Source: CAVPDG01 sp963702535 (lineage in GTDB: Bacteria; Chloroflexota; Anaerolineae; Anaerolineales; UBA4823). From it: a stretch of 43,225 nucleotides of DNA. This document shows positions 17,651-27,001 of this stretch, in pieces; the first letter of the stretch is position 1, and every line of letters begins with the position of its first letter. The translations under genes were made by a program, and so were the position numbers. Under the pieces are notes generated by a model. It made no database searches and was not told the origin of the DNA. It was given only the letters and a program-made list of their open reading frames with translations. The stretch spans positions 1 to 43,225 of the forward strand of contig CAVPDG010000029.1 of assembly GCA_963702535.1 (NCBI GenBank), written 5' to 3'.

Positions 17651-20087
17651 ATGCCGAACCTGCACGAAATTTTCCTTGCGCTACGCTCCCCAGATACCTA
17701 CCCGATCCTTGACACGATCCGCTATGCGCTCGCGAGAGACCGGCTGAACCGCAAAGCTGCCCGGCGCAAACGGAGCTACCCGCCTGTCCAACCAGGAAGA
17801 ATGACCGGCTGCAAAGTTATCCCGCAAGGCGGGCTATTTACCTTCGAGAATTCACAGCTCGAAGTAACCTTCCTGGCGCCAGACCTGGTACGCCTCTCCT
17901 GGATGAAGGCTGGTAACATGGAGCCGCCTCTGCCATACGCCATCGCCAAAACCGACTGGTCCCCCCACGAGGTCAGCCTGGTTACAGCGCCAGAAAAATC
18001 AACACTCACCTCATCCGCCATAGAGCTCCGGATCAATCCCGATGGGACGATGGTTTTTTCATCCCGGAGCGGCGATCTATTGCGCGTGGAAGAGCCGCCG
18101 GAAAGCCGCGGCGAGGCGTGGAGCAGCCGGGCGCGTCTCAGAGCGGAAGAAGCTGTCTTCGGGCTTGGAGAGCATAGCGGATCGTTGAACTTGCGTGGTC
18201 AATCCCATCAGCTTTGGAACACCGATCCTGGGGGCAAATATGGGGTTTCGACGGACCCAATCTATATGCCCATTCCCGTTTATCTCGGTGTGCACAACCT
18301 GGGCAGCTATCTGGTCTTTTATGAAAATCATCAGCGCGGCGAGGTCAACATCGACCCAATCGGGGCGCACAATCCACATATCTCCTTCCGGTTCGAAGGG
18401 GGGATGCTGCGCCAATACTTCATCGCCGGACCTCTCCCGCACGCGCTCGAGCGCTACACCGAATTGACCGGCAGAGCCCCCTTACCCCCACGGTGGAGCC
18501 TGGGCTACCACCAGAGCCGCTGGGGTTACAGAAATGAGCAGGATATCCGAGAGGTGCTCGCCGGGTTCAGAGAACATGACCTGCCGCTGAGCGCCATCCA
18601 TCTCGACATCGATTACATGGACGGCTACCGGGTGTTTACCGTAAACCGGGAGCGCTTCCCCGGCTTAGCCAGCCTGGCGCAAGAGCTGGAGGATGAGGGA
18701 GTCAAAACCGTTACGATCATCGATCCCGGCGTGAAAAGCGATCCGGGATTTGATGTTTACCAGGAAGGGTTACAGAGGAATGCCTTCTGCCGCTTGCCAG
18801 ATGGCGAGCTGTTCACCGGGCTCGTCTGGCCCGGATGGACGGTCTTTCCGGATTTCACCCACCCTGAGATCCGTCACTGGTGGGGAGAATATTACAGGCG
18901 GTTGTTCGACGCCGGAGTAGCAGGGATCTGGCATGATATGAACGAGCCGTGCAGCTTTGCAGCCTGGGGCGGGTTGCACCTCCCGGATGCGCTACAGCAC
19001 CACCTCGAAGGCAAGGGGGGAGACCATACCGTAGCGCATAATATCTATGGCATGCAAATGAACCGCGCCTGTTTCGAAGCCATGCGACGCATCCGTCCGG
19101 AGCGACGCCCCTGGGTGGTCTCCCGCTCCGGCTGGGCTGGGGGACAACGCTACGCCTGGAACTGGACCGGCGATACCGAGAGCACCTGGCAGGGTCTGAA
19201 GCAGACCATTGCTACCGTGCTCAACCTGGGGCTATCCGGATTTCCCTACAGCGGACCCGATATCGGCGGTTTCAGCGGCGAGCCGTCTGCCGAGCTGTAC
19301 CTGCGCTGGTTCCAGCTGGCGACTTTCATGCCATTTTTCCGCACACACTCGGCATCCGGGACGCCGAGACGGGAGCCGTGGGTTTATGGCGAGCCCTATT
19401 CCCAGATCACGCGCAAGTTCTTACGCCTGCGTTACCAGCTCTTGCCTTACTGGTATACCCTTGCCTGGGAGGCGGCGCAAACCGGGCGCCCGTTGGTCCG
19501 CCCACGCGGCTGGTACACACAGGACGGCACGCTTACCCATATGCCTGGAGCACAGATCGACGACGCGTTTTATCTTGGCAGCGCGATCTTCATCGCTCCG
19601 ATCGTAGAACCGGGCGAACACATCCGGCAAGTCAGGCTTCCTGAAGGAGGCTGGTACGACTTCTGGGAGGACAGATTTTACGCAGGGGGTATATTCCACG
19701 AACATCTTTCCGCAACTGGAGCGTATCCCGGTCTTTATCAGAGCGGGAAGCCTGATCCCCCTGCAGGAGGGTGCGACGCTTCAATTGCACATCTACACCA
19801 GCCAGCCGAATGCAGTTTCAGGCAATCTGGCGCAGTACACCGGCGCAATTTATAGTGATTCCGGCGACGATTATGGACCCTGGCGATTGGACAATTTCGA
19901 GATAAAGCAGAGCGAGGGCAGTCTCTCTATCACCTGGGAGAGCCAGGGAGAGTACCCGTTGCCTTACGAGCGAGTCGAGATCACACTCCACGGCGCTCGT
20001 CCAGTGCAAGCGTTAGTCGATAACCAGGAAGCCGGGCTATCGAACGGAGCGGTCGAATACTGCGAAGTTCAACAAGGCGCAGATTGA
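17651..20087 (+). CDS. GH31 glycoside hydrolase, alpha-glucosidase type (one frameshift)
   Basis: About 811 aa from ATG 17651 (AAGGAT upstream). The N-terminal beta-domain includes FGLGEHSGSLNLRG. The barrel carries WSLGYHQSRWGY and HLDIDYMDGY. The catalytic nucleophile is Asp429 in GIWHDMNEP and the acid/base is Asp508 in WTGDTESTW, both in place. The C-terminal part changes frame near 19700-19715 and continues PQLERIPVFIRAGSLIPLQEG to the TAA/TGA end at 20087. There is no signal peptide, so an intracellular alpha-glucosidase acting on imported maltose-like oligosaccharides is likely. The span is 3n+1. Confidence 0.9.
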
Positions 20088-20213
20088 GGTAAGCAGATAT
20101 CTAGCCAATAATCGCCGGGGTGGTAAAATTCATAACAGAAACCGCATCCAGATGGTTTTCTGGTGCTATCCTTGAACACCGGTCCGAGACAGGAAAAGAA
20201 CGAAGACGCCGCT

Positions 20214-20969
20214 ATGCCTGCTTCTCCAAACTCGCCCCAAGATGATGATCTACGCTCCCTCACCCGCCTGGCTCTCGGCGCGGCAGGCATAGCCATCCAG
20301 GAGCTTCGGCTGCGCCTGCGCAAATGGGAGCAAGAGACCGATGAAGCGCAAGCCAGAGAAAAATCCAGGAGCCTTAAGCTTCCCGCCAAAGCGCAAGAAG
20401 CGCCTCCGGTAGGTGATGTGCCCAGCTCAGACCAGCTTTTGCGCTATGCCATGACGGGAATGGTTTTCGATGCACAGGTGGTCATGCGCAAAGGCATGGG
20501 AAGGGCGAGCAAAGTTGGTAAACGCATCCGCCGCCGGGCAAGCCCCATCATCAAGCCGCTGGCATCCAGCCGACTGTTCTCCCCGGCGAGAAGGGGTTAC
20601 CGCAGGATCGCTTCAGCCAGCCAGAACAGGGTAGAGCGATGGATCGAGATCGGTCGCCAGGAGGAATCTCGTAGCCGCGTGCTGGCGCAGACCGCCTTCA
20701 CCAGCACAGTCGATGAGACGATCGACTATGTGGGGGATATGCCCGGTGTCCAGGACCTGATTGCTACCCAATCGACCAGCCTGGCAGGAGAGGTAATGGA
20801 GGAGGTGCGCGAGCGCACGGTGGCAGCCGATATATTGCTGGAAGGCTTTGCCCGCGCCCTCTTCCGCCGCAAGCCGAGGTACCAATTACCGCCGCCGCCG
20901 CCCGCCGTGCAGTTGAGCGCTGTCACCTTGCGCTCAACCCCCTACAAGAAACCATCCGGAAAGGGCTAA
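20214..20969 (+). CDS. Hypothetical basic protein
   Basis: 251 aa from ATG 20214 (GTG 20163 is in frame and would add 17 aa). I do not recognise the family. It is soluble and basic: an N-terminal helix with RLRLRKWEQETDEAQARE, a middle rich in Arg/Lys (GRASKVGKRIRRR) and a C-terminal helix with EGFARALFRRKP followed by PPPPPP. It is followed after 4 bases by an RDD membrane protein gene and then by a phosphoesterase gene, so the three form a tight operon. A role at the membrane face or nucleic-acid binding is possible but not shown. Confidence 0.6.
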   Translation: MPASPNSPQDDDLRSLTRLALGAAGIAIQELRLRLRKWEQETDEAQAREKSRSLKLPAKAQEAPPVGDVPSSDQLLRYAMTGMVFDAQVVMRKGMGRASKVGKRIRRRASPIIKPLASSRLFSPARRGYRRIASASQNRVERWIEIGRQEESRSRVLAQTAFTSTVDETIDYVGDMPGVQDLIATQSTSLAGEVMEEVRERTVAADILLEGFARALFRRKPRYQLPPPPPAVQLSAVTLRSTPYKKPSGKG

Positions 20970-20973
20970 ACAC

Positions 20974-21612
20974 ATGCAGGCGATTGAGCTCCCCCCCAAT
21001 TATTTCGATGATCCTGACGCCGAACCTCCCAATTTACAGGGACATTATGCCGGTTTGTTCACCCGGGTAGCTGCGTTTGTCATTGATGCACTGATCATCG
21101 CCATTGCATTAGCCATGATCCCCTGGATCACCCAGATCCTGTTGAACTCCATCGGTATCGGGTCGTTCACAACAAACTGGATGACAGGCATCCAACGTTT
21201 GCTTGCTTCCGGAGTTTTTGCCGCAGTATTCACCTATGCTTATTACGCATTTTTCTGGTTCTTTGCCGGCATGACCATCGGGAACGCCGTTTTGGGGATC
21301 CGCATCATCAGAACCAATGGCAAACGGGTAGGTCCCTTCCGGGCATTGTTACGTCTGATCGGCTATGTCATCGCTCTGATCCCGTTTGGCTTGGGTTTTT
21401 TCTGGATCCTGATCGACAATCGCCGCCAGGGCTGGCATGATAAGCTGGCTGGCACTTTCGCTGTTTACGCCTGGGAAGCCCGTCCCGAGGAGAGGTTCTA
21501 CACACCCGGTTTCATGAAGAGACTCCCTGGGGCAGTGCTCGAACAGATCCGCTTGCCCTCCCCTGAAATTGAGACGATCATCGACGCCACTGAGCAATCC
21601 ATCCCGAAATAA
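20974..21612 (+). CDS. RDD family membrane protein
   Basis: 212 aa. After a soluble 25-residue start comes GLFTRVAAFVIDALIIA, containing the R...D pattern of the first RDD helix. Further helices lie near residues 75-100 and 125-145. The hallmark DNRRQGWHDKLAGTFAV is near residues 148-164. RDD proteins are small membrane proteins of largely unknown function, some proposed as transporters. The spacing to neighbours is 4 and 5 bases, indicating co-expression with the basic protein upstream and the phosphoesterase downstream. Confidence 0.88.
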   Translation: MQAIELPPNYFDDPDAEPPNLQGHYAGLFTRVAAFVIDALIIAIALAMIPWITQILLNSIGIGSFTTNWMTGIQRLLASGVFAAVFTYAYYAFFWFFAGMTIGNAVLGIRIIRTNGKRVGPFRALLRLIGYVIALIPFGLGFFWILIDNRRQGWHDKLAGTFAVYAWEARPEERFYTPGFMKRLPGAVLEQIRLPSPEIETIIDATEQSIPK

Positions 21613-21617
21613 TCCTT

Positions 21618-22496
21618 GTGAGCGAACCCAACGATGCTAATCGGGGCGGGAACGAGCTATTCGTCAGGTTCCTGCGCGCCGCAGTCCATAACCCTATCGC
21701 TATCAAAGCACTCAGCGTCAGCCAACTCCTTTACCGACCGGATAAAAAGGATTGGCTGGATACGAACGAGATCCCAATTGCTGTTTCCGGTTTGCCGCGG
21801 GAATTCAACGGGTACCGCATCGCCCAGATCAGCGACTTTCACCTGGGAACCTGGCTGACCCGGGAGTACCTTCTCGATGCAGTCGACCAGGTCAACCGGC
21901 TGGGAGCGGATTTGATCGCCATTACCGGCGACTACGTCACTTATGCGCCGGAGCGATTTACCGGCGACTTGAGCGCCGCCATAAGCCGCCTGACTGCCCC
22001 GGATGGAATCCTGGCTACGCTCGGGAACCACGACCATTGGACAGACCTGGAGCTTGTGCGCAATTGCCTGGCGGGTAGCGGAGCGCGTGTACTGGAAAAC
22101 CAGGTCTACCCGGTGCAGCGAGGCAGTCAAAGCTTGTATATCGCCGGGCTGGACGATCTCATGGTGGGTAAAGCGGATCTCGCCGCAATCTTGCACGCGC
22201 TGCCGGATGGGCAAAGAGCCATCCTGCTTGCCCACGAACCGGACTTTGCCGATACCAGCGCCCAGACATCTCGCTTCTTCCTGCAACTCTCCGGACATGC
22301 CCATGGCGGGCAGATCGTTATCCCAGGTCGCGGACCCCTGTACCTGCCTACCCATGCTCGCAAATACCCGTCAGGACTCTACAATATCGCGGGGATGCAG
22401 CTTTACTCAAACAGTGGCTTGGGTACCGCTGAGCTTCAATTCCGGTATCAGAGCCGCCCCGAAATCGCCGTATTTTCACTGATGTGCATGGAGTAG
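21618..22496 (+). CDS. Calcineurin-like metallophosphoesterase (YaeI/YkuE type)
   Basis: 292 aa from GTG 21618, 5 bases after the RDD stop. All five metallophosphoesterase blocks are present: Asp73/His75 (SDFHLG), GDYV 104-107, GNHD 136-139, HEPD 206-209 and GHAHGG 226-231. The closest well-known group is membrane-associated phosphodiesterases such as YaeI and YkuE, which act on phospholipids or lipid A precursors or are exported. Here there is no N-terminal membrane anchor, only a hydrophilic start. Third gene of the set beginning at 20214. Confidence 0.9.
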   Translation: MSEPNDANRGGNELFVRFLRAAVHNPIAIKALSVSQLLYRPDKKDWLDTNEIPIAVSGLPREFNGYRIAQISDFHLGTWLTREYLLDAVDQVNRLGADLIAITGDYVTYAPERFTGDLSAAISRLTAPDGILATLGNHDHWTDLELVRNCLAGSGARVLENQVYPVQRGSQSLYIAGLDDLMVGKADLAAILHALPDGQRAILLAHEPDFADTSAQTSRFFLQLSGHAHGGQIVIPGRGPLYLPTHARKYPSGLYNIAGMQLYSNSGLGTAELQFRYQSRPEIAVFSLMCME

Positions 22497-22680
22497 GGTC
22501 TGTTGGGCGACAGGAATAGGGCTAAATGCCCTTGAATTGGATCGCACAAACCAGCAACGAATGAGTCCTTGAAGCTGATAGTTTATGAGAGTGAGAGGAA
22601 GTACAATCTGTCCTGTGAAATAATGTACAGCCTGAGGCTGCATTGACGAACAACCTTTTATCACGGGAATGGGCTGAACA

Positions 22681-23844
22681 ATGCGAAAAACAGCGATTCT
22701 GGGTGTCGGTCAGACACCGGTAGACGAACATTGGGAGCTCTCGCTGCGCGAGCTGGCGGGGCAGGCGATCTTCGCAGCGCTGGAAGATGCGGGGCGCGAG
22801 AGCGTAGATGGCATCTTTGTCGGAAATATGCTCTCCGGTATGCTGGCTGGTCAGGAGAACCTCGGCAGCCTGATCGCGGATTGGACTGGCATCCGGGGCA
22901 AGGAAGCCTATAAAGTGGAGGCTGCCTGCGGCTCAGGCGCGGCCGCGCTTCGGGTTGCGCTGATGGCGGTGGCTTCTGGAGAGATGGACTGCGCACTGGT
23001 CGTCGGCGTCGAGAAGATGACTGAGACTAAAGGGGTAGATACAACAGCCGCGCTTGCCACAGCCGCTGACGCGGATTACGAAGCCGCGCAAGGTGTCTCC
23101 TTTGTGGCTTTGAATGCCCTGGTGATGCAGCGCTATCTGCACGAATACGGCTGGAAACATACCGACTTCGCTCCCTTCTCGATCAATGCACATGCCAACG
23201 CGCTGGAGAATCCGTATGCGCGCCTGCATGAAGCGATTACTGAAAAAGATTATCGCAGATCCCGCATGGTAGCTGAACCGATCAACCTGCTGGATGCCTC
23301 GCCCATCGGAGACGGAGCCGCCGCCCTGGTGATCGTCCCCGAGGATGAGCACAACCGGTTTAATCCCCGCCTGGTATCCATTGCCGGCTCTGCCAGCGCC
23401 ACGGATACCCTGGCGCTCCACGACCGTCCGGACCTGCTCTGGCTCACGGCTGCAGAAAAATCAGCCAGAAGAGCTTACGACCAGGCAGGTATCCACCCTG
23501 AAGAGGTGGATATCTTCGAGCTGCACGATGCATTTTCAATCATGTCTGCTCTTTCACTCGAAGCTAGCGGCTTTGCAGAGCGAGGCCAGGCGCCGCGGCT
23601 GGCGCTGGAAGGTGAGATCTTGCCCAACGGAAAGATCCCTATTTGCACGCGCGGCGGGTTGAAAGCCCGCGGCCACCCGGTGGGTGCAACCGGAGTGTAC
23701 CAGATCGTCGAGGTCGTCCAACAATTACGCGGCGAAGCAGGTGTGACCCAGGTGGATGGCGCCAGGACCGGTATGGCGCAGAATATCGGCGGGAGCGGCG
23801 CGACTGTGATTACCCACATCTTGAAGCAGGGTGATTCGAGGTAA
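22681..23844 (+). CDS. Thiolase family protein (SCP-x/acetyl-CoA acetyltransferase-like)
   Basis: 387 aa from ATG 22681. The nucleophile Cys83 lies in VEAACGSGAAAL, His282 in LHDAFS and His332 in GHPVGATG. The second Cys found in classic degradative thiolases is absent (the C-terminus reads NIGGSGATV), as is usual for SCP-x-like thiolases. In archaea and several bacterial phyla such genes usually adjoin a DUF35 zinc-ribbon partner and sometimes HMG-CoA synthase. Neither is here. The 184 bases upstream contain small hairpins (AGGGC-TAAAT-GCCCT) and a possible TACAAT at 22602-22607. Confidence 0.9.
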   Translation: MRKTAILGVGQTPVDEHWELSLRELAGQAIFAALEDAGRESVDGIFVGNMLSGMLAGQENLGSLIADWTGIRGKEAYKVEAACGSGAAALRVALMAVASGEMDCALVVGVEKMTETKGVDTTAALATAADADYEAAQGVSFVALNALVMQRYLHEYGWKHTDFAPFSINAHANALENPYARLHEAITEKDYRRSRMVAEPINLLDASPIGDGAAALVIVPEDEHNRFNPRLVSIAGSASATDTLALHDRPDLLWLTAAEKSARRAYDQAGIHPEEVDIFELHDAFSIMSALSLEASGFAERGQAPRLALEGEILPNGKIPICTRGGLKARGHPVGATGVYQIVEVVQQLRGEAGVTQVDGARTGMAQNIGGSGATVITHILKQGDSR

Positions 23845-23868
23845 AATTGCCTTACCGACCAGGCAATT

Positions 23869-25938
23869 ATGCGACTTCACCCTTTTATTCTTGCACTGCT
23901 TCTTCTCGCTTTCCTGGCTCTACCAGTCCAAGCACAGAACATTCCCCGAGATCCACTTTTAACACCCATCGGTGGTGGAACTGGGGAAATTCCGCCGGAG
24001 CTGATCGACGCTGCCATTCTCAACGCGCGCCAGGGCAAAGTCCAAATCCTCATCCTACCCATCAACCTGGCATCTGACTCATTGAGCATCTCAGCCGATG
24101 AGCGCAACGAGATCCTGGGGGGTGTGGAAACACTGCGCCAACAAATCGAAGCGCTTTGCCGGGGAATGGCGCCGAAGACACTTTTGTGCGAGGTGGATAG
24201 CGCCCCCATCCTTACCCGAACGGACGCAACGGACGCGGATAAACTGAAATTGCTCACCGGCGACCTGGCCGCCGTCTACATCCCGGACGGCGATCGAGCG
24301 GTCGGTGTCGATGTCATCGGAGGGACGCCGCTGGAATACCAGCTCTCGCGGGTCTATGACCAGGGTGTGATCGTGGCGGGAAACGGCGCAGGGGGCGCTA
24401 TGCAATCGAATCCCATGATCGGGAGTGTCGATCCCAATCGCAATCCATCGGATGATCTCAACTTTGGAAAAGTGGTGGTATGGGATACGGCAGAGCAACA
24501 CGGGCTGCTCTTCGGTATCAAAGAAGCGATGATCGAAGATCGCTTCTTCAAGGATGGCAAGGTTGCCTGGCTGTTGAACGCCATCTCGCTGCCGAATATA
24601 CCCAACGTCGGCGTCGGATTTGACGAGAACACCGGGGCAATGATCCCTTCCGGCGACAGGATCGAGAACGTGTTCGGGCAAAACTCGATCACTATCCTGG
24701 ACGCAGAGACGTACCACTCGGCAGATGCTGTCAAATACTCCGGAGCGGAACATCAGATCAGCATGCGAAATGTCCTGGTCCATACGCTGGCGCCGGGGGA
24801 TTTTTCCTACGATCTGGTACGGAAGCGCCACTCCCTGGGCGCGCCGTACCAGCAGCTCACCCGGACCTTCGAGGATTTGATCTCTTCCGCCGGGTGCAGG
24901 TCCTTTGATCCTCGCAGGCGACGTAGAATACTCTGCCAACGCCAGGGAGTTGCTGGACAGCGTTCACCTCGCTGAGCGGCGGCTCGGGTGGAGATATCCT
25001 CGTGCTTACTGGAGGGTATCCGTCCCAGGCTGAAGCAGAACAAGCTGGCGCCGATATCGCCAACCAGTTAAAGGCGAGACAGCGAGGTGAGCGTGCTCAC
25101 TAACCAGGCACAGCTGGCGACTGATCTCAACCAGGTGTATTCTGGGATCATTTGAGTATCGCTGACCCGGGAAAGGTGGAAGCCAGCGCTCTTGCCGCGC
25201 TCAAGGAAGCCTGGTTGAATGGTATGCCCGTGCTGGCGACGAATGGCGGAGCGGCGATCATCGGCGGCTATTACATACCCCAAACCATGATCGATGATGA
25301 CGGTCAGCGCATCGCGGTTCCCACCCAAACTCTTGCGGACAACACAGGCAGGGAGGATGGCGCGGGTATTGGATTCTTGAACGCCACATTCGTTCCGCGC
25401 ATCATGGAAGATAATCGTTGGGGGGAAATGTTTTCACTGGCTTATCGCCACCCGGAGCTGCTGAGCCTGGGCTTGCCGCGCGATGGCGCGATTGAAATCG
25501 ATCAAGACGGCGCCAGGTCGATTGGCGATTATGCGATCTTTGTCATGGATTTCCGCAAAGCTGTGCTCGGTATGGGCTCCAATAACAACCCGGTCATTGC
25601 CAATGGGCTGCTGGATATATTCACCCGCGGACAAAGCATAACACCACAAGCGGCGGATATCAATGCCGCGCCCTCAACGCCTGGTCACCCCGGTGTTGAT
25701 CACCCCGTCGGCAACGCTGCAGCCTACGCGTACCCCGCTCCCTACAGTTACGCCGACGGTGACCAGCACGCCCACAGAATCTCCGACTCCTACAAAAAGG
25801 GTCAAGCCAACCTCAACGCCAATCTTCATCCCCCCGCCCTCAGATCCGGCTACGCGCAATATTATGGTGCTTCTGGGTCTCTCGATCGTGATCGTAATCG
25901 TTATTGGCATTTTGATCAACCGATCTCGGATAAAATGA
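23869..25938 (+). CDS. Surface-anchored protein with two cyanophycinase (S51)-like domains, nucleophile lost (several frameshifts)
   Basis: About 689 aa. N-terminal signal peptide (FILALLLLAFLALP, cleavage likely after VQA). Domain 1 (to about residue 340) matches the cyanophycinase/S51 fold: AAVYIPDGD, PLEYQLSRVYDQGVIVAG and VGVGFDENTG. The nucleophile elbow normally GxSAGA reads GNGAGGAM near residues 171-178, so the Ser is replaced by Gly. A second copy (about 24900-25650), read across shifts near 24890, 24960, 25085 and 25150, has LTGGYP and TNGGAAIIGGYY, again Gly for Ser. A last shift near 25665 leads to a Thr/Pro-rich stretch and a C-terminal membrane helix (VLLGLSIVIVIVIGILI) followed by NRSR. 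Predicted to be outside the cell, tethered to the membrane; catalytic activity doubtful. Confidence 0.75.
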
Positions 25939-25960
25939 TACGGGAACTATCCATCTCACC

Positions 25961-26020
25961 TGGAGGATTAAAATTCTGGAGGATAAAAATTCTGGAGGAT
26001 AAAATTTCTGGAGGATAAAA
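25961..26020 (+). repeat. Tandem 16-bp repeat, four Shine-Dalgarno copies before panB
   Basis: Units: TGGAGGATTAAAATTC (25961-25976), TGGAGGATAAAAATTC (25977-25992), TGGAGGATAAAATTTC (25993-26008) and a partial TGGAGGATAAAA (26009-26020) that abuts the ATG at 26021. Each carries a perfect GGAGG. Only the last is at translation-initiation distance (7 bases). Units differ by one or two bases, so they are old enough to have diverged slightly. The array starts 22 bases after the upstream gene's stop. Confidence 0.9.
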
Positions 26021-26875
26021 ATGACTGAAAGAAAAAAGATTACTCTGCCCTATTTGTTTAAGAAAGTTGCCAATAAAGAACCCATCACCTGGCTCACCTG
26101 CTATGATTACCCGACCGCCTATCTGCAGGAGCAGGCCGGGATCGAGATGATCCTGGTAGGAGACAGCCTGGGGATGACGATGCTCGGTTACGAGACAACC
26201 TTGCCCGTGACCATGGATGACATGATCCGGCACACACAGGCTGTCCGCCGTGGCGCGCCGACTGTCTTCCTGGTAGGCGATATGCCCTACATGAGCTACC
26301 AGCCGAGCGTTGAGACAGCTATACGCAACGCCGGTCGTTTTATGGCTGAGGCAGCCTGCGACGCCATCAAACTGGAGGGCGGCGCGGAGATGGCAGACCG
26401 CATCCACGGCATCGTATCCGCGGGTATTCCCGCCATCGGGCATTTGGGTCTCACGCCCCAGAGCTTGAGCGCCTTGGGCGGCTTCCGGGTGCAGGGCAAA
26501 GGCGCGCTGCAAGCCAAGAAGATCATGGACGACGCCAAAGCGCTCGAGGAAGCCGGCGCGTTTGCCATCCTGCTCGAGATGGTTCCGGACCGTGTTTGCA
26601 AGCTCATCACTGAGCGGGCTGATAATTGCATCATCATGAGCCTGGGCTCGGGTCCCAGCGCACATGGTCAGCTGCTGATCTACCATGACATGTTCGGTCT
26701 GTACCCCCGGTTTAAGCCGCGCATGGCAAAGGTCTTCGGCAACGCAGGGGAGGTGATCTTGAACGGCTTGAAACAATATGCCCAAGAAGTTACCGATCAA
26801 ACCTTCCCGCAGCCAGAAAACTGGTTTGGCATGCCGGATGATGAATACGACGAGCTGCTGAACCTGCTTAAATAA
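26021..26875 (+). CDS. panB: Ketopantoate hydroxymethyltransferase family protein (PanB-like)
   Basis: 284 aa. PanB makes ketopantoate from 2-ketoisovalerate and methylene-tetrahydrofolate in pantothenate synthesis. Metal ligands Asp48 (VGDSLG) and Asp87 (VGDMPY) and catalytic Glu186 (LLEMVP) are present, as are GHLGLTPQ (140-147) and GGFRVQGK. The late motif usually IGIGAG reads SLGSG, and the canonical Cys-Asp-Gly-Gln segment is SAHGQ, so this is a divergent family member. No panC or panD is nearby. The next genes are an unknown protein and a Glu-type dehydrogenase, so another keto-acid substrate is conceivable (inference). Confidence 0.85.
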   Translation: MTERKKITLPYLFKKVANKEPITWLTCYDYPTAYLQEQAGIEMILVGDSLGMTMLGYETTLPVTMDDMIRHTQAVRRGAPTVFLVGDMPYMSYQPSVETAIRNAGRFMAEAACDAIKLEGGAEMADRIHGIVSAGIPAIGHLGLTPQSLSALGGFRVQGKGALQAKKIMDDAKALEEAGAFAILLEMVPDRVCKLITERADNCIIMSLGSGPSAHGQLLIYHDMFGLYPRFKPRMAKVFGNAGEVILNGLKQYAQEVTDQTFPQPENWFGMPDDEYDELLNLLK

Positions 26876-26914
26876 TGATCTACGTCCGATTGCGACAAGA
26901 CATCCAGTAAGAGG

Positions 26915-26953
26915 GTTGCAGGTATGGGGAGCCAACTCACCCATACCTGCAAC
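26915..26953. terminator. Perfect 14-bp hairpin after panB
   Basis: Arms GTTGCAGGTATGGG (26915-26928) and CCCATACCTGCAAC (26940-26953), 11-base loop. No T-run follows on the + strand. It lies 40 bases after the panB stop and 48 before the next gene's ATG. It could be a terminator without a U-tract, an mRNA-stabilising 3' hairpin or a protein-binding palindrome. Confidence 0.6.
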
Positions 26954-27001
26954 TGAAAGGTTTATCCGAAACTTGTACCCGTTTAGTAAAGGAGAGCTCG
27001 A

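Noticed and set aside
22510..22660. Short hairpins upstream of the thiolase as a riboswitch or terminator
   Set aside because: Stems of only 5 bp (AGGGC/GCCCT, CAGCC/GGCTG), no T-run and no known aptamer pattern.
24091..24939. 282-aa reverse-strand open frame over the cyanophycinase-like gene
   Set aside because: Antisense shadow of domain 1; no recognisable motifs.
25690..25860. Possible DNA repeat cluster in the Thr/Pro-rich region
   Set aside because: The apparent repetition comes from ACN/CCN codons of a protein stalk; no regular unit length.
25961..26020. CRISPR-like array
   Set aside because: The 16-bp units abut with no spacers; it is a simple tandem repeat, not a CRISPR.
25916..26944. 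342-aa open frame on the reverse strand opposite panB
   Set aside because: Mirrors the panB coding region; its composition is that of an antisense shadow in GC-rich DNA, with no domain and no ribosome site.
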